From: Icerya purchasi
Taxonomy: Eukaryota > Arthropoda > Insecta > Hemiptera > Monophlebidae
NCBI GenBank assembly: GCA_039619475.1
Contig: CM077115.1
Location: 152,123,774-152,187,773 of the forward strand
Reading direction: 5' to 3'
Length of the DNA stretch: 64,000 nt
The translations under genes and the position numbers were made by a program. Under the pieces are notes generated by a model that ran no database searches, was not told where the DNA came from, and worked only from the letters and a program-made list of their open reading frames with translations. Of this stretch, positions 1 to 9,638 are shown in pieces. Each line of letters begins with the position of its first letter. Within the stretch, counting starts at the first letter, position 1.

Positions 1-600
1 GCGCCGTTTTAACATTTTCGAAAATCACAAATAAAACACATAACTGATAGCTTCGAACAATCAAACAGTTTCAGAAACCTGAATATATTCTCATATACAT
101 TTAGACGGATTTGGCCACCATGACTTTCGATTTCTCACACTGTCCGAATTAAAAAATGATAATGATTGTTTTCCAAATTCTATATTTCCCACCGTTGTTT
201 ACTTGGCCGACGGTTAAAAAAGGTTCAGTAATCTAAAACTCGAATTGCGCACCGGAAGTTTGCAGGTATGAAATATAAAAAAACGAATTCTCAGGCTTGT
301 CTACTCCTATTTCTCCGGTTTCTTTGGGCAGCGTGCAAACTGAGCATTCTCCGGCAATAACGCTTAGTCTACAAATTTCGTGAGAATTGCGACTGTGCAC
401 AGCGTTAGAGTGGAAATCCGTTGATAGTGTGCGTTGGTGCATCAGACTCTCATCGGGCAGTCACGTTTTCTATAAAACTTTCGATCTATGGGGAATTTTT
501 ACAATCGACTTTCACAGAAATACGCCTAAAACTATAGAGAATAATAATCCGTAAAAAAAAAATCGATTTTTCGAAAATTCTGGACGTATGTACCCCCTTA
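1..600. other. AT-rich stretch ending in a possible Mutator-like terminal repeat
   Basis: No recognisable gene. The last ~120 bases (about 490-600) resemble the right end of the Mutator-like element at 5480-5602: both have a 'tggggaat' block, a long A run, a GATTTTT stretch and an end of the form (G)TACCCCCTTAA or GACCCCTTAA. This may be the right end of a related element whose body lies left of the window. A 69-codon open frame on the minus strand (233-442) is not recognised. The call rests on short matches. Confidence 0.3.
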
Positions 601-804
601 ATAGAGATGAATTTGGTGTTGTATATTTAGAATCTGAGAGAGACTTTGATTATTTTCACCTTTATTTAGAAATGGAACTCAAAATATTTAAAATGAACGT
701 GAATATTTAAGAATGATTACGGAGAAATGGATGTAGTAATTTATTGTAGATTTTGTATTTTCTTAGATTATTTCTAATCTGTTGAAATATTTAATTGTAA
801 ATGA

Positions 805-892
805 AGTGACTTCTGTGATGACATAATCTTAGGACACCTAATTAATGCTTTTATTAAAGCAAATGTTTGAAAATTTGGTCTGAGTAGTTACT
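805..892 (+). ncRNA. C/D-box snoRNA candidate, copy 1 (Nap1 intron)
   Basis: A C box GTGATGA lies at 815-821 and a D box CTGA at 880-883. The flanks AGTGACT (805-811) and AGTTACT (886-892) pair as a 7-bp terminal stem with one G-U. The internal block ATCTTAGGACACCTAATTAA (826-845) is identical in the two other copies. Within it, CTTAGGACAC is complementary to GTGTCCTAAG, which I recall as part of a conserved segment of large-subunit rRNA. It could act as a D'-type guide if CTAA serves as a degenerate D' box. A small stem TGCTTT/AAAGCA (846-861) follows. The copy lies in the sense orientation of Nap1, as expected for intron-encoded snoRNAs. The 2'-O-methylation target is inferred. Confidence 0.65.
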
Positions 893-1216
893 TGTACTTT
901 TTTGTTTATATACAATATGTAATTATAGCATTAAACATAAATTAATATTTAGAAATATTTCGCGGATTCCCTATTTTCAACAAAAAGCACAAAAGAAAAT
1001 CTATTAATAAAGATGAATTTGGTATTGTATATTTGAGATCTGAAGGAAGCTTTGATTATTTTCACCTTTATTTAGAAAAGGAAATCATAATATTATTAAA
1101 AATGAACTTGAATATTTAAGAATTATTATGGGGAAATGAATGCAGTAATTTATTGTAGATTTTGTATTTTCTTAGATTATTTCTAATCTATTGAAATATT
1201 TAATTGTAAATAAAAT

Positions 1217-1297
1217 GACTGCGGTGATGACATAATCTTAGGACACCTAATTAATGCTTTTTTAAAGCAAATGTTTGGAAATTTGGTCTGAGCAGTT
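1217..1297 (+). ncRNA. C/D-box snoRNA candidate, copy 2 (Nap1 intron)
   Basis: C box GTGATGA at 1224-1230 and D box CTGA at 1288-1291. The terminal stem is ACTGC (1218-1222) with GCAGT (1292-1296). It carries the same conserved TTAGGACACC guide-like block as copy 1 and an internal stem TGCTTT/AAAGCA at 1255-1269. The stem sequence differs from copy 1 but still pairs, which argues for selection on RNA structure. Expression is not shown by sequence. Confidence 0.65.
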
Positions 1298-1603
1298 CAA
1301 TCTACGTTTTTTCGTGTATTTATATATAATATCTAGTTATAAAAAGTAACAAACACTACGGAACTATATATATGTATATATATTATATAAAATATTTTAA
1401 TGACAAATGTCTAATTAAAACGAATTATAAAACGAGCAATCTAATAAGATGATTTATGAAGTTATAGAAAAAATGTGAGTACTTAAATATATTTGAACAA
1501 CGTTTAAACATTAAGAAAGGGGAAAGAACACTGAAATGTATAATGAAACGAATGCTGGTGTAATGAACATCTAAATAGTATTAACATGTTATGTCAAAAA
1601 GCG

Positions 1604-1680
1604 GATTTGTTACCACTCGGTATTTGATAATTATAGAAGTTTTGATATCTGCATTTATTAGTATAATAGTTTTCAGCTTT
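1604..1680. repeat. Left arm of an inverted repeat flanking the Mutator-like element
   Basis: This stretch is the reverse complement, with mismatches, of 5799-5880; shared blocks are TTTTGATATCTGC, AATAGTTTTCAGCT and GGATTTGT. Weaker similarity seems to extend outward (for example CTGGTGTAATGAA near 1555 and its complement near 5935). The arm ends where the Mutator-like element starts. Confidence 0.6.
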
Positions 1681-1790
1681 ATTTAGGGGGTCTTCGTAGT
1701 GTGCTCGCCCAGAAATTAATGATTTTCAGAATTTTTTTTTCCGGAGAATAATTGCATAAAATATTTCCAAATTTTGGGGATATATATATA

Positions 1791-3082
1791 CGAAGCGTGT
1801 TTTTTAAATTAGTACCGTTTTCAAATTCTGCCGTTTCAGCGCTGCAGTGGGCATGTGGCGCATGCGGGCCGTGTACCGGCATTTGTCAGGAAGAAACCAC
1901 ACGCTTTTACGAAAACATTTGACTGTGTTTACGTTTGTTTACGTGCGTTTAAAATGCCTCCGTCGATGGAAAATCCCGCCGACTGCGAAATACGTGCTGT
2001 GATTCGTTTTCTTGGTACTAAAGGTTAAAATCTCCTGAAATTCATCGTCAGATCAGTGAAGTGTATGGAGAAAACATGAGTGATGGAATGGTACCGAAAT
2101 AGGTTAGAGCCTTTAAGGACGGCCGCACGGATGTTCATGATGTGGAGCGAAGTGGGCGACCTTCAGTAATTACTGATGATTTGGTGCAGGAAGTTGTGGA
2201 AAAGATGAAAGAGAGCAAACGGTTTACGATTTCATCGTTATCAAATGAGTTTCCTCTAGTGTCAAGAAGTGTTCTTTATCAGATTGTGACCGGACGCTTA
2301 AATTATCGAAAGTTGTGTTCGCGCTGGGTACCGAAAATGTTAACTGAGGAGCACAAAATCAAAAGTTTAGCCGGTGAGTTGAGTTTTCTTGAGCGGTACA
2401 GTACGGAAGGCGTTGATTTTTTAAGCCAAATTGTCATACGCGACGAAACATGGATGGCATCTGTTACACCGGAAACAAAACAGCAATCCATGGAATGGCG
2501 GCATTCATCTGCACCCAAGAAATTGAAGTTCAAACAAACAATTTTAGCCCGGAAAATCATGTGTACTGTGTTTTGCGACAGAAAGGGTGTGTTGCATGTG
2601 GATTTTTTGCCTCGTGGTAACACAATAAATGCGACAACTTATTGTGAGACTTTAAAAAAATTGCGAGTGAAGGAATCGTTTTGCTCTATGACAATGCCAA
2701 TCCCAAAACGGCTAATCAAACTCAAGAACTCATCAGATCGTTTGGCTGGGAACAACTTGATCACCCTCCGTGCAGTCCCGATGTAGCGCCCTCTGACTAT
2801 CACGTGTTCCCCCATTTGAAGATGCATCTGGGTGGTCAACGCCACGACGAAGATGATGAAGTCAAAACGACCGTGTTGGAGTGGTTATCGAGTCAGGCGG
2901 CAGACTTCTATGAGGAGGGGATTCAAAAGCTGGTCGTACGATGCGATAAGTGTCTTAATATTGGTGACAATTATGTAGAAAAGTAGATTAAGGTACAGGC
3001 TTTCATGTAAAAATAAAATTGTTAAGAAAAGTGAACTTGTTTTTTTTCTATTTCAAAACGGTACTTAAAAAAACACGCCTCG
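1791..3082 (+). mobile_element. mariner-family transposon, copy 1
   Basis: It is 1292 bp, the usual mariner size, flanked by TA dinucleotides (1789-1790 and 3083-3084) as expected for mariner integration. The terminal inverted repeats begin CGAAGCGTGTTTTTT at the left and, reading inward, CGAGGCGTGTTTTTTT at the right, then continue with AGTACCGTTTT. The interior is a disrupted transposase gene, so this copy is inactive. Confidence 0.92.
1954..2983 (+). pseudogene. mariner transposase (D,D34D), frameshifted
   Basis: The transposase would cut and paste the surrounding mariner by binding its inverted repeats. The N-terminal HTH region reads MENPADCEIRAVIRFLGTKG, then the frame breaks near 2025. 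A tryptophan position is now TAG near 2101, within a VRAFKDGRTDVHD block. The central part (2142-2670) contains SGRPSVITDD, the WVPK..LT linker and the first catalytic Asp in RDETW. A second frameshift near 2660 moves the reading to the frame with the second Asp (LYDNANPKTA) and the third (SPDVAPSDYHVFPHLK). These two are separated by 34 residues, the mariner spacing. At least three inactivating lesions are present. Confidence 0.9.
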
Positions 3083-3489
3083 TATATGATTCAAGTAATT
3101 TTACAAAAAAAAACTTTTTGTATAAAAATATTGAAAATCAAACAATTTATATGATTTTTTCCAGGCCTCCAACAAAAAAAAAAAAAAATCCACTACTGCG
3201 GCAATTGCCATTGTCAGAGTGTGTAAAAAAAAATCAACTTGAAGATATTTTCTGTAAAATGACGGAGAACTATGAAAAAATAACAAAATTTAACAAAATA
3301 GCGGAATTTTTTAAAAAAAATGTGCTTTTTTATATGACAAATTGACATTCTACCTTATTGTATGACAAAAAAGGTACTGAACACGTTAAAAAAAGTCCCA
3401 AGTCGACTGTTAATTTTTATTGTATTTTAGTTAAAATTGCAACAAATTTTAAAAATGATGTTTTGAGAAAAATACGTTTAAAGTTTCAA

Positions 3490-5160
3490 CGCTTAATTTC
3501 TTTGTCACAAAGTAAAATTTGTATTTACGGTTTATCAGCTATTCCGGGCCCATACAATGGACCTCCCTCTTCTTTAGAAAGCATTTTTTGGGCAGCTGCA
3601 GCTTTCCTTCGAGTTGTTTGACCCTCTTTTGAACCCGCCTGATGTCGTATATCTGCTACATGAATTCTATCGGCATTTCTCTCGTTGGCATAATTTTTTG
3701 CAACAGGCCCAATGATGACTTCTATTATTCGAAATATTTTTAAAATAGATGAAAAACCATCGCTGAAAATTCCAACGGCGAAAAAATTAGCAAGTTCGAT
3801 GGTTTTTGCGCCGCTGTGAAGGTGTTTTAGAGCAAAATGCCAAAGTAAGGCATTATAGCTTTCATTATTGGGTATTGCTCCCCTTGCATCTTTCTAGTAA
3901 TTCCCGCTTACTCAAGTCAGTATATATCGATTTCAAAGCTTCTGCAACCTGTGAGTCCAAAGGGAGATAGTCGTGCTTGAATTTAGTCATGTTTAATCCT
4001 TGAGCTTACGCGTGACTATATGCACACCTATTGCTTTCACCTGTTAGGCAATTTACGTGATTCGGATTCTTATCAGTTGAAGTTATATGATAAAAGGCTG
4101 CCCAAATTTTTTTGTACATTTCGTCAACATCGTCTTGATGTCTAGTTATTGCTAAGTCATAGTATATTTGAAGTTTATATATCATTTTGTCGATTAATTT
4201 CACTGTATTTTTACTTTCGCCTCCTAAGCTCGTAGTTAGTTTCTTCAGATTTCGACACTGAGTTCCCATTCTTTCTTTACACTTAGATAAATTTTTCAAC
4301 TACAACATCATATGGATTTAGATCCAATATATCTTTGTATGTGGCACTATCGCTGTCGCCAGTGTATCGCTTATATTCTACTTCATAATTTTCAATGGAA
4401 CGATTAAGCATTTCTTTTATACCATCAATTTCCATTTTCGCAGCTGATCCTGAGTGATTTATTCTACAGTCGTCGTGGTTTGCTAGCCATTTTTCGAATT
4501 CATCGGGATGAGTGTTTTTTTCTTTTCCATGTTTCACAACTCGTACAATACTTTAATTTTACGACTGTGTTGGTGATTTTGCAGTATTTACCGGCAAGAG
4601 TTATAACGCCGAATAGCGAACTGTGGCCTCGTTTTTTCTAAGTATCTTCAGATATTGTCAAGTTAATGTCTGAATCTTCTTTTTCTAAAGTTTTAGCTTT
4701 TTTTTCATATGCACTACATTTGTTACACTTAATTTATAAATTGTTTCTGTTGCTTTATATACATTCTGAAAGCACCCATCAAAAAAGTCTTGCTATAAAA
4801 TTTTGTTACGATATCCATCAGGCCACAAAATAAATTCAATCCGCTTTCACCGATGCTTAAAAGTCACATTTCAAGCACTATTCGACGTACGCATTGGCAA
4901 TTATGGGTCCAGAGTTGATATATGAAATACCGCATTCGCACATAATTGCAGTTTTTGCACACGACAAAATTACTGATTGCTGAAAAAACAGCTATAAAAT
5001 GAAAAATGCGATATCCGTTAGTATTGTCAATTATGACTTGATCATCTCCAGTTTGCATTAATTTTTCGCTAGCCGTACTGAGGCTGCTCGTACGTTTATC
5101 GATTCCCCGTGAATTTCCCTTTCTTTCCAACCGAGTGATGCGCAGGGTTACCGTGGCTGC
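3490..5160 (-). pseudogene. Mutator-like transposase-domain protein, decayed
   Basis: Read on the minus strand, several fragments in shifting frames line up in order with the Mutator-like transposase-domain proteins common in arthropod genomes (the family I recall as PF20700). From the N-terminus: NTNGYRIFHFIAVFSAIS (near 5040-4980), RGHSSLFGVITLAGKYC (near 4630), NHDDCRINHSGSAAKMEID (near 4480-4430), YTGDSDSATYKDILDLNPY (near 4370-4310), KRMGTQCRNLKKL (near 4270), IYYDLAITRHQDDVDEM and HITSTDKNPNHVNCLTGE (near 4160-4030), then NNNES...LLWHFAPK (near 3860). Cys pairs (CTSC) and acidic GDSDS resemble conserved blocks of the family. Multiple frameshifts and stops make it a pseudogene. The family name is from memory. 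Confidence 0.7.
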
Positions 5161-5165
5161 CTTTT

Positions 5166-5233
5166 TGATTCGAACAACGGTATTCTTCGCTGATTTTTAT
5201 CCGAACAACGGTATTCTTCACTGATTTTTATCC
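5166..5233. repeat. Short tandem duplication
   Basis: Two near-identical ~32-base units, each reading CGAACAACGGTATTCTTC followed by CTGATTTTTAT, sit next to each other upstream of the Mutator-like reading frame. They differ at one or two bases. Confidence 0.8.
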
Positions 5234-5798
5234 GAACACGTGCTCTGTAGTGCGACTAAAAGTGAATTAAACAGTTCGTTCAAATATAACTATAAAGCAG
5301 ATTTACACGCGGCAACTTTTCGAAATGCTTTTTTAGGTATATTTGTCAATTTGTCGGACAAGAATAGCGTTCATCTTCTGTATTATTTCTGATGTCAACT
5401 AAACTCAAGAACTAACGCAGCTGTTTACGACCCCCCCGGCACGTTTCTGAATGCGCAGCTGTTCTTTGAAAGGCTCTTAAAAACTAAATGACATTCGACT
5501 TTGAAATTTTAATATGTTACTCTGGGGAATATAGATTTCCAAGAAGTATAAAAAAAAAAAAGATTTTTTGAAAGTGTCACACTATGGAGACCCCTTAATT
5601 TCTTTTTTTCTTCATGTGTTTTTACTATTGCCTACAGGTTTACTAACATATGTAGTATACATTTAGAGAATTTTATATGATTAACCTCGAAAATCACTTT
5701 TGCCTAACACTTAATAAAATGTAATCGTAACTCCAACATAATGGAGAAATCTGCAGAAATATAAAAACCGTACGAAAAAGGAAAAAAGTTAAATATAG

Positions 5799-5880
5799 CT
5801 GAAAACTATTGTATAAATAAAGGCAGATATCAAAATTATTTAAGATAGAACATCGGGTAACACAAATCCCCACTGTGTTT
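5799..5880. repeat. Right arm of the inverted repeat paired with 1604-1680
   Basis: Reverse complement of 1604-1680 with scattered mismatches. It lies about 200 bases outside the right end of the Mutator-like element, whereas the left arm abuts the left end. Confidence 0.6.
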
Positions 5881-6310
5881 ACGCGAACTTTTAAAACTAT
5901 AATTCATTTTGTAGTATTATGATCCGACCTTCATTACACCAGTGCCCAATAATTGCAGTATTTCATTGCCATTGGCTTTCCATTCATTAATATTTAAATG
6001 TTTTTTTATATAGGTTCAAGCATTTCTGTTACTCCACATTTTTTATTTAATCCCACAAATCATTTTTTTAATGGTTTTCTTCGGTTGCATAGGTAGTCGT
6101 CCGTCATTAAAATATTTTTTATGCAGCCTTTTTTTTTTTTTTGTATTTTATGCAGTTCTTAGATTAATTGTCTTATAATGTAATAGAGTAGGGATGCGCT
6201 TATTTAAAAGTTACTGGTATTTATCGACTGCATTTATTTTCAGTAAACCTTGCTTCCATTTTCCTTTTCAAATTTTATGTGCTTGATCGAGCGAAATTAT
6301 TAAGTAATGT

Positions 6311-6396
6311 GACTGCAGTGATGACTTAATCTTAGGACACCTAATTAATGCTCATATAAAAGAGAGCATATGATTTAAAATTTAATCTGAGCAGTT
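6311..6396 (+). ncRNA. C/D-box snoRNA candidate, copy 3 (Nap1 intron)
   Basis: C box GTGATGA at 6318-6324, D box CTGA at 6387-6390 and a terminal stem ACTGC (6312-6316) with GCAGT (6391-6395). The block ATCTTAGGACACCTAATTAA is kept exactly. The internal stem here is ATGCTC (6348-6353) with GAGCAT (6364-6369), where copies 1 and 2 have TGCTTT/AAAGCA. Both strands of the stem changed together, which supports a structured RNA. The sequence outside the snoRNA is not obviously related to the 601-1300 unit, so the RNA itself is what has been conserved. Confidence 0.7.
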
Positions 6397-6426
6397 TATT
6401 CTTTTGTGCACAGACAATATATTTGT

Positions 6427-6475
6427 ATGCGCGCGCGCGCGTATTATTTATATATATATATATATATATATAGTA
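6427..6475. repeat. (GC)n/(TA)n microsatellite
   Basis: A run of alternating CG (about 6427-6441) is followed after a short spacer by alternating TA to about 6472. Both tracts are alternating purine-pyrimidine. Confidence 0.9.
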
Positions 6476-6479
6476 TGCA

Positions 6480-7661
6480 TGTTTTGCTTGATCAAGCACA
6501 ACAAATTTATTCATGCGCTTAATGGAGCAAAATATATTATTTGGCAGTAAATTCTATTTATTTATGATGCTTCAGAAGTATTATGCATATTACACCCATT
6601 TTCGTCTCTGATTTCTTTGTTGTTAAAGTTCCGCTTATTGCATAGTTCCCAAAATTAATTTTGTTAAATTTATTTGTTTTTATTTTAGTTTTTTTTTTTT
6701 TAAATAAATAAATTGTTCTTTTTTCATTATTTTTATTATGCTGTTATATTTTAGTTTTTATTTTTTGAGTACTTTGCGTGAATGATTTACATTAAAATGT
6801 ATGCGTTTTAAACCACTTCATTTTTTCTCCCTTTTAGTGCAAAATGCTTTTAATCTATATAAATTGTAGAAGAAAAAAAATTATCGCCTGTAACATTTTC
6901 TTTTTTTTTCGTTGTTCATTGCCGAACATCGTAGTTTATCTAGACGCCCAATTTTGGAGCTGATTTGATTTTTTGTAATTTCGTCTGGTAATCTCCAAGT
7001 GCATAGTCTTTTAATGTGGTGTTGCAAGGCTGTATTCGCTGCAAATAAAGCATTTTCAGCTTACAATATTAATTTTTCCTTGCATTTTTCTACTGCTGAA
7101 TGTAAAGAATTATTTGGGGTGATACTGCTTATTTTGACATTGAAAATCTCTTTGTTAGAAGCGTAATTTTCACCGAACTTCATAAAATTCGATATTTTTA
7201 ATCATAATACAGTAATTTTTGGGAATCCGGAAATATTTCTAAAGGTGTAAATTGTTCAGTAGTTGATAAAATGAAGTGTAACTCGCAAAGAATTATGAAA
7301 ATAAAATTTGATTACTTATCATAGTAAAACAAAGAAAATACAGTTCATAAAAGAGGTTTTTTATTTTTTTGAAAAAATATTAACATATACTGGATATCGT
7401 GGTAAATGTATTAAGCTAAGAAGTGAGAAATTTTGAAAAAATATCTAGAATTAATTTTGCGTGTAAGATAAAATTTCTCTGGTGAAAAAATTGTCAATAT
7501 TTTTCTGTTTTTAAGGTAGTTTTGGTGATTATCGGGTTGCTTAATTCATTTTTAAACTAAACTATTTAGTTTAGTTTATTTAATTCCGAAACGTCGTCGG
7601 TGTATTGTTTATTTTATCTTAAAAAGAGTACTTATCTGTAAAAATTATTTGTTAGTTCCAG
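6480..7661 (+). other. AT-rich intron sequence of Nap1
   Basis: No gene, RNA or repeat recognised. The stretch ends with a splice acceptor (TTCCAG) at the Nap1 exon. Confidence 0.5.
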
Positions 7662-7778
7662 AGGATACATCAGAAATAGATGAAGATGAAGAATTAGATG
7701 CTCTTTTAACCAACGATTACGAAATCGGCCATTATATGAGAGAAAGATTGATTCCCAAGGCGGTGGTGTACTTTACCG
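7662..7778 (+). CDS. Nap1: Nap1-like histone chaperone, penultimate coding exon
   Basis: NAP1 proteins are histone chaperones that shuttle H2A-H2B and help assemble nucleosomes. This 117-nt exon, read in phase after two bases, encodes an acidic stretch TSEIDEDEELDALLTNDYEI, then GHYMRERLIPKAVVYFTG. In known NAP1 proteins the matching part is '...DYEIG.ylRERiIPrAVLYFTGEA', the end of the folded NAP domain. The acceptor is TTCCAG (ending 7661) and the donor GTAAAA (7779). It ends one base into a Gly codon, which the next exon completes exactly. Upstream exons are not in the window, so the preceding intron is over 7.6 kb. Paralogue assignment within the NAP1-like family is not certain. Confidence 0.85.
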
Positions 7779-9471
7779 GTAAAATATGCTTTTATTTTTA
7801 GTTCTTATAAATTATTTATACTTTCTGTCGCACGGTTATTTTACTTTTTGTTCAGTAGTTATTTTAAAGCGCTTTTTCTTTTTTTTTTTTAGAAAAAAAT
7901 GCGGTTAGTGACATTTATAATTAGTATATTAATTTGTTTGCTGAATTGCTAAAAATTTAAAGAGAAATTCTACTAATAAATTAATATAATTAAATAAAAG
8001 TCGATTGAAATAGATTATAACGAATACTCTGTAAATATTTTGAGGAATATTATCTCAACATTAACGAATAAAAATAAGCAAAAACAAATTTTAAATTTTC
8101 ATTATATTCATGTATATTTTTAACCAATGAGTGAGATATTCGTAAAGAACGTTTCCAACGCTAAAATTTGTTACATATTTTATTTCTTTGTTATTAGATC
8201 ATAATATTTATTTACTATCTATCAATAAAAATAGGATATATGAAAATTTGATATTCGATTTCTACTAAAGTAAACGTGAACAGTAAACTTTTTATTAAAG
8301 TGATAGCAAAACTTCACTGTAAGTTATCTAAATAATTTTGGAAATTCAGATTAAAATTGCATGTCGTATTAAACATTAGAACAATACATTAAAGATAGCA
8401 ACAGTTTTTCTATTAATGACGTTGAAATTAAACGAGTTAAAAATGTTCTGCATCTACACTTAGTTTCATAAAAGAACAAATACATGGTGTAGAACTTAAA
8501 ATACAGGGCTCATGACAAATTTGCTTTGCCATAAGAGCTTAAGATTTTACCTTCGAATCAATCAATTTGCCATTATTTTAGGAAAGGAATAAACATATTC
8601 GGCGCACGCGTATAACTATATAAGTACACACACGCATATATTACATATACATACACATACATACAAATAACATCACTCTTAGCCCGATCTCCCAAATTTT
8701 TTTTTGCCGCGAAAATTTGTCCCATAACGTGACGTGTATATATTATCGGAGACAAAGCGCCGACAAAATTAATTGTTAGGAAATTACATAATTCTTAGCT
8801 TGACGCACGACCTATATCACGAAAATTTACCCCAAAACGTGACGTGCTGTATATATAAGAAGACAAAGTACCGACAAAATTGATTGCTTGACGTTGTTAA
8901 TTTTTCTCGTTCTATACGAAATATAGAAGTGAGAGAACTGGGGTCCCTCTTAAGAGTCACAAAGGGCCGAATTTTTATTTATATATATATACATCTTATA
9001 AAGCTGTAAGAAAAAAAAATCGTACAGCCGGTTCTATAGTAGCTAGAGAGTTAATTTTCTTTTCAATCGACGTATTTTCTTCGTAAGATCATAAGAAAAT
9101 TATAAAACCCTCAAAATTTCGAAAAGTGAAAATCAAATTTTAAGAAAAAAATTTAAAAAATATCACAGCCGGTTCTATATGAATATAATAGATATTGCAG
9201 GCTTAAACGTGTGTATTCTGCTTGTTCCCCCTACGTGTGTTACCTTTGAGGGTTAAGTATCTTTCGAAAAAAATGGTTTAAAGTCTTTTCTGAGCTCGTA
9301 CAAATAAAATTTAATTCAATTCGATTTTCTATGAAAGGTGAAAGAAGAATCTAATGGAAATGATGGATTATCTAAATTAATATGTATATTGGGGGGGGGC
9401 AATCCAAAAAAAACCTTAGTTATATTTATATTTGTGCACATTAATTTGGTACGTATTTTAAATGTATTTAG
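7779..9471 (+). other. Nap1 last intron
   Basis: The intron runs from a GTAAAA donor to a TTTAG acceptor. It is AT-rich and contains a short tandem duplication (8711-8881), a phrase CACAGCCGGTTCTATA or CGTACAGCCGGTTCTATA repeated near 9020 and 9165, and a G9 run near 9394. No snoRNA boxes like those of the upstream intron were found here. Confidence 0.75.
8711..8881. repeat. Diverged tandem duplication, period ~110 bp
   Basis: Two units begin GAAAATTTGTCCCATAACGT (8711) and GAAAATTTACCCCAAAACGT (8821). Each continues with GACGTG, an AT-rich spacer, GACAAAG and CCGACAAAATT. Confidence 0.7.
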
Positions 9472-9638
9472 GCGAAGCCGTAAGTGATGATGAAGATTAC
9501 GATGAAGATGAAGAAGGTGTAGATGAAGGAGTTGAGGAAACTGATGAAGAAGAAAAATCGTCAGTTAGCGATGATGAACAAAATAGAAGAAACGCCGAAG
9601 CCGCTACTATAATGGAAGAAAATTGCAAACATCAATAA
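9472..9638 (+). CDS. Nap1: Nap1-like histone chaperone, last coding exon
   Basis: This exon completes the split Gly codon of the preceding exon to give FTG-EAVSDDEDYDEDEE..., the strongly acidic C-terminal tail that NAP1 proteins use to bind basic histones. It has 54 residues and then TAA at 9636-9638. About half of the tail is Asp or Glu. The protein ends CKHQ; NAP1 family members typically end in a comparable CaaX-like tetrapeptide (CKQQ in vertebrate NAP1L1, from memory), so prenylation is possible but inferred. The reading frame is clean, and no premature stop or frameshift is seen in either exon. Confidence 0.88.

Larger units (their letters stand above)
601..1300 (+). repeat. Direct duplication of a ~295-bp unit carrying a snoRNA
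   Basis: Bases about 601-893 and 1008-1300 are two diverged copies of the same unit in direct orientation, offset by about 407 bases. Shared blocks include GATGAATTTGGT, TTTGATTATTTTCACC and TTATTGTAGATTTTG, followed by the snoRNA candidate at the 3' end. The copies differ by scattered substitutions and small indels, so the duplication is not recent. Confidence 0.75.
1684..5602 (-). mobile_element. Degraded Mutator-like DNA transposon with a nested mariner
   Basis: Short terminal inverted repeats are visible: GGGGGTCTTCGTAGTGTG at the left end (about 1685) and the complement of CACACTATGGAGACCCCTTA at the right end (about 5583-5602). They match at most positions over ~17 bases. Between them is a broken transposase gene on the minus strand. 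A mariner (1791-3082) was inserted about 100 bases inside the left end, after this element had arrived. No clean target duplication could be read, so the boundaries are approximate. The whole sits in the presumed Nap1 intron, antisense to the host gene. Confidence 0.6.

Noticed and set aside
3019..3621. Plus-strand frames of 108 and 87 codons downstream of the mariner
   Set aside because: They are A-rich or antisense to the Mutator-like transposase remnant and carry no motif.
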